From Bacillus sp. (in: firmicutes) (GTDB taxonomy: Bacteria; Bacillota; Bacilli; Bacillales; Bacillaceae_J): a DNA stretch of 64,000 nucleotides. The stretch lies in assembly GCA_012842745.1 (NCBI GenBank), contig DUSF01000035.1, positions 62,001 through 126,000 of the forward strand. The letters are read 5' to 3'. Positions 27,707 to 36,956 of the stretch are shown in pieces (position 1 is the stretch's first letter; every line of letters starts with the position of its first letter). A program made the position numbers and the translations under genes. A model generated the notes under the pieces. That model had not been told where the DNA came from. It did no database searches and worked only from the letters and a program-made list of their open reading frames with translations.

Positions 27707-29629
27707 ATGCCCAAAGAAAATTGCATGCTAATAAATAATGTAACTAAATTAAAAAGCTATTTTTTTGATTTAATTATTGATGAAGAACATTCGGCAAATC
27801 TTCCGCAATTAAATCAAAAATTAGTGCAGTTTTTAAAAGATATGACTAGTGTGAATATTGTGCGCTTATATTTATACAATAAGTGGAAAGAATGTTATTT
27901 TCTTGAGCAGTCAACCGATTTTGTTACTAAGAACTCAAGCTACTATTCACTTCCAAAAGAACGAATTGTTGAGACACAATTAGTAAAAACGGTTGCAGAC
28001 GATGTCTTATCTGCTGATTCTATATGGGGCAATGATGGTAATGAGACAGCTTATATTGTTCTACTAAATAACCACGGAAAATTACGTTCAAAGTTTGGAT
28101 TTCTTTATTTTGAATTATCCGATTCCATTCAGGAAGAAGTTGCTAGTACATTAACTGACTTCCTTAAATTCGTTGGTATAGAGACATCGAGATTAATGGA
28201 AAGCTCGAAACGATATTTTGGTTATTTAAATGAAGAGGTAAGATACGAGCAATTATACCGCGTGACGTCTAAATTCCATTCGTCGATGAATATGGATGAT
28301 GTGTTAGCAGAAGTCATTCACACATTGCAAGAAGTGTATGCGTCATTTGATTGCGTCTTATTGTTATCACATGATACGACTTGTGATCAATCCCTCCCTA
28401 TTCGTGATTTAGAATACGGTTCAGAATCAGTAAATCATGCAGCTGTCCAAGCTTATTTGACAGGTAATGTTCAATTTGAAGATTCAATGATTGACGGTAG
28501 ATCAGTCCTCTATGCACCGTTAAAGGGAAAACAAGGAATATATGGGGTTCTGCAAGTTACTGCACCTAATACATTAGTCTTTCCGAAGCAGGAAGTTGGT
28601 TTCATTGAATTATTGGCAAATACAGCTGGAAGTGCCTTGGAAAATGCTCAGTTATATCAGCAATCACGAAAGCTTATTTCAGATTTACAATTAATTAATA
28701 AAACATCCCATCGTTTAAATACAAATTTGCGTTTAACAGATACGATCAATTTTATGACTGATCAAATAAAAGCATCGTTTGATGCTGGGGAAGTAGGCTT
28801 CATATTGTTTCATGGGAAAGAGCAATTTGAAGTATTAATGGGTAGCACGGAGTATTTCTTTTCTGATGAAGTGGAAGATCTATTTAAATATATAAATAAA
28901 AAAATAAAGGTAGAAAAGGATGCCATCTTTATTGGCGATCTTTCTTTAGATGAAAATAGTAAAGTAGGGAAGCTTCGCTCACTTATGGTGATTCCGATGA
29001 TTCAAAGCAATATGCTTATTGGTGCTGTATACGTATTGCATGAAAATCCTTATCATTTTTCTTTTGATAAGTTTAAATTATTACAATCGCTTATCCATCA
29101 CTCAACATTAGCCTTCACGAATTCCATGTTAAGAGAAGAATTAGAAAAAATGGTGATTACCGATCATTTGACTAAGCTTTATTCAAGAAATTATCTTGAT
29201 GAAAGAATTCACCTTTCGATGAATACAGATGCATTAGGTGCCTTCCTTTTAATTGATATCGATGATTTTAAATCAATCAATGACACGTATGGACATCAAA
29301 TTGGTGATGAGGTTATCATCCAAGTTGCTAATATAATAAAAAGAAGTATTCGTGAACATGATATTGGTGCAAGATGGGGAGGCGAGGAATTAGCAATCTA
29401 TCTGCCTAAAGCTGATTTAAAAACTGGACTTATGGTGGCCAAACGCCTTGTTGAAAGAGTGGAAGCCGAAACAAATCCGAAAATAACAATTTCATGCGGA
29501 ATTACCGTTTGGAATAAGGAAAATAACGATTCCGTTAAAAAGTTGTTTAACCGTGCTGACGAAGCCCTCTATAAGGCGAAACAAACCGGTAAAAATCGCG
29601 TCATCATATATGAAGAAAACAATCAATAA
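27707..29629 (+). CDS. dgcP: GAF-GGDEF diguanylate cyclase
   Basis: 640 residues, ATG after GAAGGTGA. No membrane helices. GAF-like sensor domains occupy roughly residues 190-320 and 330-480. The GGDEF domain (about 485-635) has D-I-D-D-F-K-S-I-N-D and the active site R-W-G-G-E-E-L, a functional GGEEL variant; no R-x-x-D inhibitory site is seen immediately upstream of it. It makes cyclic di-GMP from two GTP. Its position between rpsD and refZ matches Bacillus subtilis YtrP/DgcP. Confidence 0.9.
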   Translation: MPKENCMLINNVTKLKSYFFDLIIDEEHSANLPQLNQKLVQFLKDMTSVNIVRLYLYNKWKECYFLEQSTDFVTKNSSYYSLPKERIVETQLVKTVADDVLSADSIWGNDGNETAYIVLLNNHGKLRSKFGFLYFELSDSIQEEVASTLTDFLKFVGIETSRLMESSKRYFGYLNEEVRYEQLYRVTSKFHSSMNMDDVLAEVIHTLQEVYASFDCVLLLSHDTTCDQSLPIRDLEYGSESVNHAAVQAYLTGNVQFEDSMIDGRSVLYAPLKGKQGIYGVLQVTAPNTLVFPKQEVGFIELLANTAGSALENAQLYQQSRKLISDLQLINKTSHRLNTNLRLTDTINFMTDQIKASFDAGEVGFILFHGKEQFEVLMGSTEYFFSDEVEDLFKYINKKIKVEKDAIFIGDLSLDENSKVGKLRSLMVIPMIQSNMLIGAVYVLHENPYHFSFDKFKLLQSLIHHSTLAFTNSMLREELEKMVITDHLTKLYSRNYLDERIHLSMNTDALGAFLLIDIDDFKSINDTYGHQIGDEVIIQVANIIKRSIREHDIGARWGGEELAIYLPKADLKTGLMVAKRLVERVEAETNPKITISCGITVWNKENNDSVKKLFNRADEALYKAKQTGKNRVIIYEENNQ

Positions 29630-29655
29630 AAGCACTTTCGGGTGCTTTTTTTTTG
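29628..29655 (+). terminator. terminator of dgcP
   Basis: Stem AAAGCAC...GTGCTTT around TTTCGG, followed by a run of nine T. It starts inside the dgcP stop codon. Confidence 0.85.
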
Positions 29656-29720
29656 CGACAATAAATCTCAATATTCGTCCTAAACAAATCAAGCAGTACA
29701 GTTATTGTCGATAAAAACTT

Positions 29721-29749
29721 AAAGGACTTCCAGTTTTTGCACAGAACAT
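29721..29749 (+). promoter_or_regulatory. candidate sigma-H promoter of refZ
   Basis: AAAGGACTT at 29721-29729 resembles the SigH -35 (AGGAnnT). ACAGAACAT at 29741-29749 resembles the -10 (GAAT) with one change. The 17 bases between AGGA and GAAC equal the spacing in the spoVG promoter. refZ is a SigH-dependent gene in Bacillus subtilis. Confidence 0.4.
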
Positions 29750-29775
29750 ATTCAGGTAAGAACTGGGGTGAAAAA

Positions 29776-30417
29776 ATGAAGGAAATGTCAAAGACGAAGC
29801 AAAAGGTTTTTGAGGCCGCTATTTCAATATTTAACGCCAAAGGCTATAATGGTACATCTGTTCGGGAAATTGCCCAAAAGGCGGATGTCAATATTGCTTT
29901 AATTTCTTATTATTTCAATGGAAAAAAAGGCTTATTAGAAGAGTTGATGACGAATTTTTTAGAGCGATATATCGCCGTATTGGAAGAAGTTTTTATGAAA
30001 ATGGATCGTTTACGAGCTAAGGTCGCTCTCTGTGAGACGGTCCGTTTTGTATTGGAATTTGAAAGTGAGAACCATCAGCTGGCAAGACTTGTTTATCGAG
30101 AAATTACTTTAGATACAATGCTTGTTAGAGAAATTATGACGACGTATTTAACAAAAGAAAAATATATTTTCCAAACGATCATCGAGAGTGGAATTCAACA
30201 AAAGGAGTTTCGAAAGCTTCCGATTGTGATTACAATCATGCAGCTAAAAGGAATGTTAATGATGCCGTTTCTTCATCTACAATATATGACAGAGGTTTTA
30301 CATGTTAATCCTGCAGAATCGTATTTTGTTTCGAAGTACTATAAGGAAATTGAACGATGGATAGAAGAGAACCTGTCCATCCAAAATGAACGGTCCACTC
30401 TATCGCTTGTTAATTAG
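29776..30417 (+). CDS. refZ: TetR-family division regulator RefZ
   Basis: 213 residues from the ATG at 29776, five bases after GGGGTG; a longer frame from 29737 would place the start before that site. The N-terminal TetR helix-turn-helix has G-T-S-V-R-E-I-A-Q-K-A-D-V-N-I-A-L-I-S-Y-Y-F near residues 25-46. RefZ binds palindromes near the origin and inhibits FtsZ ring formation over the chromosome at the onset of sporulation. Its neighbours dgcP and hisJ match Bacillus subtilis. It overlaps the converging hisJ by a few bases. Confidence 0.85.
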   Translation: MKEMSKTKQKVFEAAISIFNAKGYNGTSVREIAQKADVNIALISYYFNGKKGLLEELMTNFLERYIAVLEEVFMKMDRLRAKVALCETVRFVLEFESENHQLARLVYREITLDTMLVREIMTTYLTKEKYIFQTIIESGIQQKEFRKLPIVITIMQLKGMLMMPFLHLQYMTEVLHVNPAESYFVSKYYKEIERWIEENLSIQNERSTLSLVN

Positions 30418-31241
30418 CCTAGCAAGGATGTCGGGGAAGAAAGTTTAATAGTTGGTACAAGCTGTTTATAGCCTTGATTTAAATCCCTTGAAACATGGGC
30501 GTCAGACCCATAGATGAGAGGGATTTTTCGTTTATCTGCTTCTTTTACAATCCATTCTGCTGGGTAAGGCTCTAAACAAAAAGGCTTACTAACACCAGCA
30601 CCATTATAATCCAAGGACATATTGTTCTCTTTAATGAGATCCAAAATGTCGATGATTTCATCATGAAAAGCAGTGTTAGCAGGATATTTCTTTTGGAATT
30701 TATTAGCAAGTGTCATATGGCCAATTCGCTTCGGTTTAAATGGTCCTAAATCTGCCATGATGGATTGTTTCACTATTTCATAATAGCTTCGATAAACCTC
30801 ATCTGTTGTTCCAAACAGAGAAATAATTCTCGCGAATTCCTCAACACTAAAGTCAAGGCAATAATAGTTCCCCTCTTTATATAAAAAATGAACAGATAAA
30901 ATGCTGTCATCAAGAAATTGTCCAAATTTAGTAAGAAATTTGGTAGTTTCTTCTTCAAAATGAATGATATAATCAACTTCCAGGCCGATATTAATTTTAA
31001 TTTTATCTTTATATTTTTCTTTTAATTTTTGTAAGTCGGAAATATATAATTCAAGAAAATCGGGATTCATGCCACTATCTTTATCAGGTGTTGGATCAGC
31101 GAAAGTAGCTGGCAATGGTGCATGTTCCGTAAAGGAAATTTCCCCGTAACCTAAAGAAATAGCTTGATTGATATATTGTTCAAATGAATCAGTTGAACCA
31201 TGTGGACAATAGGGAGAATGAATATGGCCATCAATTTTCAT
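30414..31241 (-). CDS. hisJ: histidinol-phosphatase, PHP family
   Basis: 275 residues, ATG after GGAGG. HisJ removes phosphate from histidinol phosphate, the penultimate step of histidine synthesis. The PHP metal site starts with D-G-H-I-H-S-P-Y-C-P-H-G near residue 4, with further ligands in F-T-E-H-A near residue 38 and G-S-D-A-H near 247. Length is usual for the Firmicute PHP enzyme (268 in Bacillus subtilis). It lies alone between refZ and ezrA. Confidence 0.93.
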   Translation of the reverse strand: MKIDGHIHSPYCPHGSTDSFEQYINQAISLGYGEISFTEHAPLPATFADPTPDKDSGMNPDFLELYISDLQKLKEKYKDKIKINIGLEVDYIIHFEEETTKFLTKFGQFLDDSILSVHFLYKEGNYYCLDFSVEEFARIISLFGTTDEVYRSYYEIVKQSIMADLGPFKPKRIGHMTLANKFQKKYPANTAFHDEIIDILDLIKENNMSLDYNGAGVSKPFCLEPYPAEWIVKEADKRKIPLIYGSDAHVSRDLNQGYKQLVPTIKLSSPTSLLG

Positions 31242-31408
31242 TTTTTTCCTCCATATTTCTACTATTTTTTAGAAAAAACTTAAGCAAAATGATTGTTTAC
31301 ATGGTATCATAAAAACAATGAAAATGTATACAAAATCGCTAGTAGTTAAAAACAATAAAATAATTTTGCAACGGTAACTATGATAGAAATGAAGGAGTAA
31401 GGGCAATC

Positions 31409-33103
31409 ATGGAGTATTTGTTACTTTTTATTATAATTTTATTAGGAATTATCATATATGGGTTTATAAAAAGAAAAAAAATTTATACAGAAGTTGATCA
31501 ACTAGAAGCTTGGAAAATAAGCATTATGAATAGGCCAGTTACAGACGAAATTGCGAAGGTTAAGCAGTTAAACATGACTGGACAAACAGAAGAGAAATTT
31601 GAGGTATGGCGTGTAACTTGGGATGAAATCATTACAAATGAACTCCCAGCTATCGACGACCAATTATTTGAAGCAGAAGAAGCTGCTGACCGATATCGCT
31701 TTAAAAAAGCAAGCGGAATAACCCGAGGGATTCGAGAGATTTTAGAACACGTAGATCAGAAAATAGCAGCTATTTTAGCGGAACTGCAAGAGCTAATCGG
31801 CAGTGAAGAAAAAAATAAAGTGGAAATTGAAGAACTGAAAGGCATGTTGAAAAATCAACGTAAAATTTTGTTAGCATCAAGGCATGCGTTCGGAAATGCT
31901 ATTAATCAATTAGAAAAAGATGTCGAAGAAGTACTCGGAAAATTTACAGAATTCGAGGCAGCGACCGAAGGCGGCAATTATTTGGAGGCTCGTGAGATTG
32001 TCCTGATTATTCGTGCTGATCTTGAAAAACTCAGCTTTAAGATAGAGGAAACTCCGCAATTACTTACATATTGCAATGGGCAGCTTCCTACACAAATCCA
32101 AGAACTAAAAAAAGGTCAAGAAGAAATGCTTCAATTAGGATTTGTTGTTGAGCATATTGAAATTAATAAAGAATTGGACAAAATTGAGGGAGAAATTCAA
32201 TCCTATTTAAGAAAAATAGAGCAAACTGATATTGATGCTGCCAAGGATGGAATAGCTGATGTACAGGACCGAATTGAGCACATCTATGATTGTTTAGAAA
32301 AGGAAGCACTCGCAAAAGGGATTGTGCAAAAAGAAATGCCTACAATCGAACCACATATATGGGAGCTCGAAAAGCAAGCGACAGAAACTAAGGAAGAATC
32401 AGAAAGTGTCCAACAAATTTATCACTTAAAAGAAAAGGATTTAGAAGACCAACGTAAAATTGAGAAAAAGGTAGCGCAAATCACTGCCAAATATGAGGGA
32501 TTAGTAAAAAGGCTAGAGGAAAACAACGAGCCTGCTACAAAGTTGCGCGATGATTTAGAAGAGATAAAAGAAAACATCCAAAATGTGAATGAGATGTACA
32601 ATAATTTTATGGAAATGATGCATACACTTCGTAAGGATGAGCGTGAAGCAAAAGAGAAAATTACGCAAATGAAGAAAATGCTTGTTGAGGCAAGGGCGTT
32701 AATTAGAAAAAATCATTTACCAGGTCTTCCTGCTAGTCTTATGCGCACATTTGATACAGCTGAATCAAATGTAAAGGCTGTTGCATTTAAGCTGGAGGAA
32801 TCACCACTTGATATGTATGCGGTAAATAATTTATTAGAAGAAGCCGAAAATGCTGTAAACAAAGCACATGAACAAACAGAGGATATTGTTGAAAAAGCAG
32901 TTTTAGTTGAACGTCTAATTCAATATGGCAATCGTTATCGAAGAAAAAATGCCATTTTATCGGCAAAATTATTGGAAGCAGAACAAGTTTTTCGTATGTA
33001 TGATTACGATTTAGCGCTAGAACAAGCGGCAACTGCACTCGAGGAAGTGGAACCGGGAGCTTTCAAAAAAATAGAAAAATTACTAAATACTAGTACATTA
33101 TAA
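31409..33103 (+). CDS. ezrA: septation ring formation regulator EzrA
   Basis: 564 residues, ATG after AAGGAG. One N-terminal membrane helix (residues 2-19) is followed by long coiled coils across the rest, which form spectrin-like repeats. EzrA restrains FtsZ assembly at the membrane and helps recruit PBP1. A C-terminal L-I-Q-Y-G-N-R-Y-R block near residue 510 matches the conserved patch needed for midcell placement. Length is normal (562 in Bacillus subtilis). Confidence 0.95.
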   Translation: MEYLLLFIIILLGIIIYGFIKRKKIYTEVDQLEAWKISIMNRPVTDEIAKVKQLNMTGQTEEKFEVWRVTWDEIITNELPAIDDQLFEAEEAADRYRFKKASGITRGIREILEHVDQKIAAILAELQELIGSEEKNKVEIEELKGMLKNQRKILLASRHAFGNAINQLEKDVEEVLGKFTEFEAATEGGNYLEAREIVLIIRADLEKLSFKIEETPQLLTYCNGQLPTQIQELKKGQEEMLQLGFVVEHIEINKELDKIEGEIQSYLRKIEQTDIDAAKDGIADVQDRIEHIYDCLEKEALAKGIVQKEMPTIEPHIWELEKQATETKEESESVQQIYHLKEKDLEDQRKIEKKVAQITAKYEGLVKRLEENNEPATKLRDDLEEIKENIQNVNEMYNNFMEMMHTLRKDEREAKEKITQMKKMLVEARALIRKNHLPGLPASLMRTFDTAESNVKAVAFKLEESPLDMYAVNNLLEEAENAVNKAHEQTEDIVEKAVLVERLIQYGNRYRRKNAILSAKLLEAEQVFRMYDYDLALEQAATALEEVEPGAFKKIEKLLNTSTL

Positions 33104-33134
33104 AAACGGCTGACCTCTTTTGGTCAGCCGTTTT
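33103..33134. terminator. bidirectional terminator between ezrA and brnQ
   Basis: Perfect 13-base stem AAAACGGCTGACC (33103-33115) with its complement at 33122-33134. T and A tracts on both strands serve both converging genes. Confidence 0.92.
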
Positions 33135-33137
33135 AAA

Positions 33138-34469
33138 TTACGCAGCTTTAAGCTGTTTTTTCTTAGCTTTTTTGATTAATGAAAGAATATACCCGAGCAC
33201 AATACCGATTAAAGCAGGAATAATCCAGCCCACTCCATGATTATATAGTGGGAGAATTGATGCTAAGAGACTTCTTACCTTTTCACCAGCTAATCCTGCA
33301 AATACAAGACCGTCTAAAATACTAACGATGCCTGTGCCTACTACTCCGCCAATATAAACATAGCGAGACCGATTAAACAAACGGTCAAGAAAGGCTAAAA
33401 ATATAAGGGTGATGGCAATCGGATAAATCATCATTAGAACTGGTAATGAAAGTTTAATTAATTGTGTTAAACCTACATTGGCAACAAGCATGCTAAAGAC
33501 TGATATGATGATTATAAGTGCTTGATAGGAAATCTTCGGCCATAGCTTATGGAAGTACTCAGCGCAAGATGTTACTAAACCAACCGAAGTTGTTAAACAG
33601 GCAAGGGTGATGGCTGCCCCGAGCATAATCGTACCGAAAATATCGTAATATTTCTTTGCTGCAATGGAAAGAATTTGTCCACCATTTTCAACTTGACCGA
33701 CAACAGAAGCGCTTGTTGCACCAAGATAAGCTAAAGACAAATAAACAAGCATGAGTCCGATTGCAGCAATCAGACCTGATTTAATTGTTGTCATTGCTAT
33801 TTTTTTACTATCTGTAACACCTAACTCTTTTACAGCTGAAACAACAACAATCGCAAAAACTAAGGCAGCAAGGGCATCCAAGGTGAGGTAGCCTTCGATA
33901 AAGCCCTTAAAGAAAGGGTTAGATGAATAAGCTTCACTTGGTCTTGGAATGGTTCCCATTGGGTTAAAAATCGCTTTACCAACTAAAACGGCGATTGTTA
34001 CTAATAGGGCAGGTGTTAATATTTTGCCAATACGGTCCACTAGCTTGGACGGATTTTGCGCTAGCCAATATGTAATACCGAAGAAAATAATTGTATACAT
34101 AAATAAGCTTATACTATTACTTGCTGCATCATTAGATAAAAATGGCGCAGCCCCGATTTCAAAAGCGACTGTCCCTGTTCTTGGAATAGCAAAAACAGGA
34201 CCAATAGCTAAATATAAGATGATTGTAAAAATAATTCCGAAAATTGGATGAACACGAGCACCAAGCTCTTCGAAATCACCGCCATTTAAAGCAACGGCCG
34301 CTATCCCTAAAAGTGGTAAGCCAACGCCAGTGACTAGAAAGCCAATGATAGCTGGCCATAAATTTGTTCCAGCTTCCTGTCCAAGTAGGGGTGGGAAAAT
34401 CATGTTGCCGGCACCGAAAAATAACGCAAATAGCATTAATCCTATTGAAAGGGTATGTTTAAAAGTCAC
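33138..34469 (-). CDS. brnQ: branched-chain amino acid transporter BrnQ/BraB
   Basis: 443 residues from a GTG seven bases after AGGAGG. About twelve hydrophobic segments. The N-terminal block F-A-L-F-F-G-A-G-N-M-I-F-P-P-L-L-G is diagnostic of the LIVCS sodium- or proton-coupled carriers for leucine, isoleucine and valine. braB lies next to ezrA in Bacillus subtilis too. Confidence 0.95.
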   Translation of the reverse strand: MTFKHTLSIGLMLFALFFGAGNMIFPPLLGQEAGTNLWPAIIGFLVTGVGLPLLGIAAVALNGGDFEELGARVHPIFGIIFTIILYLAIGPVFAIPRTGTVAFEIGAAPFLSNDAASNSISLFMYTIIFFGITYWLAQNPSKLVDRIGKILTPALLVTIAVLVGKAIFNPMGTIPRPSEAYSSNPFFKGFIEGYLTLDALAALVFAIVVVSAVKELGVTDSKKIAMTTIKSGLIAAIGLMLVYLSLAYLGATSASVVGQVENGGQILSIAAKKYYDIFGTIMLGAAITLACLTTSVGLVTSCAEYFHKLWPKISYQALIIIISVFSMLVANVGLTQLIKLSLPVLMMIYPIAITLIFLAFLDRLFNRSRYVYIGGVVGTGIVSILDGLVFAGLAGEKVRSLLASILPLYNHGVGWIIPALIGIVLGYILSLIKKAKKKQLKAA

Positions 34470-34576
34470 TTGAAAACCTCCTGATGTAAAGAAAACGTCT
34501 GAATAGCGTAAATTTGCGTAACGTTTATCATCATATCATAATTTTTAGATAAATTGCTATATTAGAAAAATAATTA

Positions 34577-34591
34577 AATTTTGCGAATAAT
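34577..34591 (-). promoter_or_regulatory. possible CodY box upstream of brnQ
   Basis: AATTTTGCGAATAAT matches 11 of 15 positions of the CodY consensus AATTTTCWGAAAATT. It is 108 bases upstream of brnQ, a gene type often repressed by CodY. In AT-rich DNA such a match can arise by chance. Confidence 0.25.
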
Positions 34592-34694
34592 AAGACATAG
34601 AGGAGACTTTTTATATCTTACTTTCTAATTTTAATTTGCCTTCTTTTGTGATAATATATGTAAATGCAAATTTATCCGAGACTAAGGTGATTTG

Positions 34695-34721
34695 ATGATT
34701 TATTTTGACAATAGTGCAACA
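34695..34721 (+). pseudogene. iscS: 5' stub of cysteine desulfurase gene cut by the prophage
   Basis: After AAGGTGA (34684-34690), an ATG opens M-I-Y-F-D-N-S-A-T, then the frame hits I and TAG at 34725-34727. M-I-Y-x-D-N-S-A-T-T is the conserved N-terminus of NifS/IscS-type pyridoxal-phosphate cysteine desulfurases, and in Bacillus subtilis a nifZ (cysteine desulfurase) and thiI pair lies near brnQ/ezrA. Homology stops after the A-T codons, where prophage DNA begins, so the gene has been interrupted. The remaining part should lie beyond the other prophage end. Confidence 0.75.
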
Positions 34722-34791
34722 ATCTAGATTAGACATTGATATAACTGTATTTTATATGCATTATTTTTTACAAGTGACCAAAAAGTGACCA
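34700..34791. other. attL attachment region with direct repeats
   Basis: Host sequence appears to end within 34700-34721 (TTTTGACAATAGTGCAACA), and the integrase gene begins at 34792 on the minus strand. Between them the direct repeat AAGTGACCA occurs at 34772-34780 and 34783-34791, suitable for integrase arm binding. The exact core needs the right junction, which is outside the window. The rest of 34470-34694 is the brnQ upstream region and shows no further gene. Confidence 0.6.
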
Positions 34792-35964
34792 TTAAAGTAA
34801 GTCGTTAAATAAATTACTAGCGTTCGCCTTATCACGTTCAGTTAAGTGACTATAAGTACCAATTGTTAATTTGATGTCACTATGTCCAAGTTGTTCCTGG
34901 ATTATTTTAAAATTAACACCTTTACTAAGAGCGTAAGAAGCGTATGAGTGTCGTAGGCTGTGAAAGCTTATTTTCGGTAATTTGTATTTTTCCATTATTC
35001 TGTCCCACGCTACAGCCGCGGATTTAGGATGTTGCGGGTATCCATCGTCCCGAATAAATAAAAAGTTGATTGGTTCTCCGTTATCATCTTTCATAGGATT
35101 CCATGCACTGCCCATATCATCTCTCATCATATCTTGTTCTTCCACAAACGACTTTAGCTCCTTCATAAATTTATCTGGTACATCTACTATACGGGCTTTT
35201 TTATTTTTTGTTGGTCCTAAAACAAGTTTCTTGGTTTCTTTGTCGAATTGTAGCGATTTGTTAATTAATATGATATTCTTTTCAAAATCAATACATTCAG
35301 TGCGTATACCGCCGAGTTCACCCATTCGTAAGCCAGTAAGTACCGTTAATTTAATTTGCATTTTATGTTTTCTGTTCACGTGTTCAAGTACTTCGAATAA
35401 TCGCCCTAATTGACATTCATCATAAAACTCTAATTCTTTATGTCTTTTCTCTGTGCGTGGACGCTTGGCTCCTTTCATTGGATTTTCTTTCAATACTTTC
35501 CACTCTACAGCAGTGGCAAAAATACTCTTGAGTACGACATATTTTTGAAGTGCCATATGGCTGCTATTTTCTTTCCATTTATTTATGCATTCAACTAGAT
35601 GAAAAGTCTTGATACTTGCCAGTTTACGGTCTTTCAATTCATCCAAAATCCCACCATCTAAATGATATTTATAATCGTTCCGTGTTCTAACAGATAAATC
35701 AATTTTCACGTAATTATCCATCCAACGTTCAACAAACTGAGCAAATGTAATATTCTCTAACTTTTCTGTTTTCTCTTTATTTGCTACTTCGATTTCAAAA
35801 TCGGTAATTGCCTTTTTAATAGCTCGATCAGATAAATTTTTCATCCGTACCGTTTTGAAAAATCGAATACGTTCGCCTGTTTCTTCATCATATCCATGTT
35901 CAACGGTTATCTTTATACCTGGTAAGCCTTTTTTATTGTGTTTAAGCTCTTCGTAACTAGCCAC
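34792..35964 (-). CDS. phage tyrosine integrase
   Basis: 390 residues from a GTG nine bases after GGAGG. An N-terminal AT-hook-like arm-binding domain (residues 1-60), a SAM-like core-binding domain (about 65-165) and the catalytic domain follow. Catalytic residues visible are R213 (T-G-L-R-M-G-E-L), H335 and R338 (H-S-L-R-H), H361 (L-G-H-S) and the nucleophile Y371. It carries out integration and, with an excisionase, excision. It faces the attachment site at one prophage end. Confidence 0.96.
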   Translation of the reverse strand: MASYEELKHNKKGLPGIKITVEHGYDEETGERIRFFKTVRMKNLSDRAIKKAITDFEIEVANKEKTEKLENITFAQFVERWMDNYVKIDLSVRTRNDYKYHLDGGILDELKDRKLASIKTFHLVECINKWKENSSHMALQKYVVLKSIFATAVEWKVLKENPMKGAKRPRTEKRHKELEFYDECQLGRLFEVLEHVNRKHKMQIKLTVLTGLRMGELGGIRTECIDFEKNIILINKSLQFDKETKKLVLGPTKNKKARIVDVPDKFMKELKSFVEEQDMMRDDMGSAWNPMKDDNGEPINFLFIRDDGYPQHPKSAAVAWDRIMEKYKLPKISFHSLRHSYASYALSKGVNFKIIQEQLGHSDIKLTIGTYSHLTERDKANASNLFNDLL

Positions 35965-36035
35965 GATTTATTACCTCCGCATCTCAAAATAATCATCCTG
36001 TATATAGAATGTATGTTCTAATTTTGTTTAAAAAA

Positions 36036-36458
36036 TTATTTACCTAAACTTTTCAACAAAGCAAGTTGTTTAGGCACACCATATTCTTCAATTGCTTCAT
36101 GAACAGTAATCACATCGTCTACTGCCTCCTTTCGGCATAGTAATTCGACTGCAAATGTGTTTGCTTCAACTTCGATTTTATCCGTAGAAAAGAATGTGTG
36201 CTTTTTCAGGAAGGGTGTGTTGACATCTTGATGTAATATAGCATGGCCTAATTCATGCGCACAGGTGAATAGTTGTTTTCGTTCAGTAACTGCTTCGTTG
36301 ATATGGATTACTTTAGTACGGTGAGTTCTACTATAATAACCATAAATTGACCCTAAAGGCTCAAAAACAATGGCTATTTTTAATTGACCTGCTATTTTAT
36401 ATGGATTACTCGTACCGTATTTTTTAATTAGTTGACCAACAAGCTTATTAATATCCAT
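36036..36458 (-). CDS. ImmA/IrrE family metallopeptidase
   Basis: 140 residues from the ATG at 36458; a TTG one codon upstream is also possible. The zinc site H-E-L-G-H is near residue 69 with a downstream glutamate in E-V-E-A-N-T-F-A. In ICEBs1 and phi105, ImmA cleaves the XRE repressor to induce the element. Here it lies directly downstream of the repressor gene, on the same strand with a 20-base gap, so the same induction route is likely. Confidence 0.9.
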   Translation of the reverse strand: MDINKLVGQLIKKYGTSNPYKIAGQLKIAIVFEPLGSIYGYYSRTHRTKVIHINEAVTERKQLFTCAHELGHAILHQDVNTPFLKKHTFFSTDKIEVEANTFAVELLCRKEAVDDVITVHEAIEEYGVPKQLALLKSLGK

Positions 36459-36478
36459 CAAGGTATCACCGCACTTTA

Positions 36479-36901
36479 CTATCTATATCTTTTAGGAGTA
36501 AATTTCTGTTTTGCCATACGTTTAGTTAATCGTAAAGTATTCTCCCATGAAGCAATTAGCAACTCTCTATCCTCTTCGTTTAGTTCGTCCAAGATTTTTC
36601 CGTCAAAGGCTGCAAATGCATTGTCTACATCCTCACCATCAATTATTTTTTTGAGTTCTTTTTGGATAGCAAGTTCATCTTTTTCTGTTAAATCGTAGTA
36701 TCGTTTTTTATCAGTGCGTCCAAGAAGGTAGTCAGTACTTACATCAAAGTAGTCGGCTACTTTTTCTAATTTGTCAGAAGAAGGGTTATTTTTCTTCCAA
36801 GAATAAAGGGAGTTTCTACTAAAGTTCAGTTTCTCTTCCAATTCTACAATTGATATTTTTTGCTCTTCACATAATTTTTTTACTCTGTCAAACGTAGTCA
36901 T
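36479..36901 (-). CDS. XRE-family phage repressor (ImmR-like)
   Basis: 140 residues from the ATG at 36901; an ATG nine bases upstream is in frame but has no room for a ribosome binding site. The helix-turn-helix is in residues 5-60 (V-E-L-E-E-K-L-N-F-S-R-N-S-L-Y-S-W-K) followed by the typical D-Y-F-D-V-S-T-D-Y-L-L-G-R. The C-terminal part is helical and probably dimerises and is the ImmA target. It probably maintains lysogeny by binding the palindrome at 36929-36954. Confidence 0.9.
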   Translation of the reverse strand: MTTFDRVKKLCEEQKISIVELEEKLNFSRNSLYSWKKNNPSSDKLEKVADYFDVSTDYLLGRTDKKRYYDLTEKDELAIQKELKKIIDGEDVDNAFAAFDGKILDELNEEDRELLIASWENTLRLTKRMAKQKFTPKRYR

Positions 36902-36928
36902 ATCAACCATCCTAGCTACTCACATAAA

Positions 36929-36954
36929 GTAAATTAAAGATTTCTTTAATTTAC
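36929..36954. promoter_or_regulatory. 26-bp palindromic operator
   Basis: A perfect palindrome with half-site TCTTTAATTTAC on each side of a TT centre (12-base arms around 36941-36942). It lies between the repressor start and the rightward early promoter. Single half-sites ATCTTTAAT recur at 36972-36980, inside the promoter spacer, and at 37127-37135, near the leftward promoter. Confidence 0.8.
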
Positions 36955-36956
36955 AT

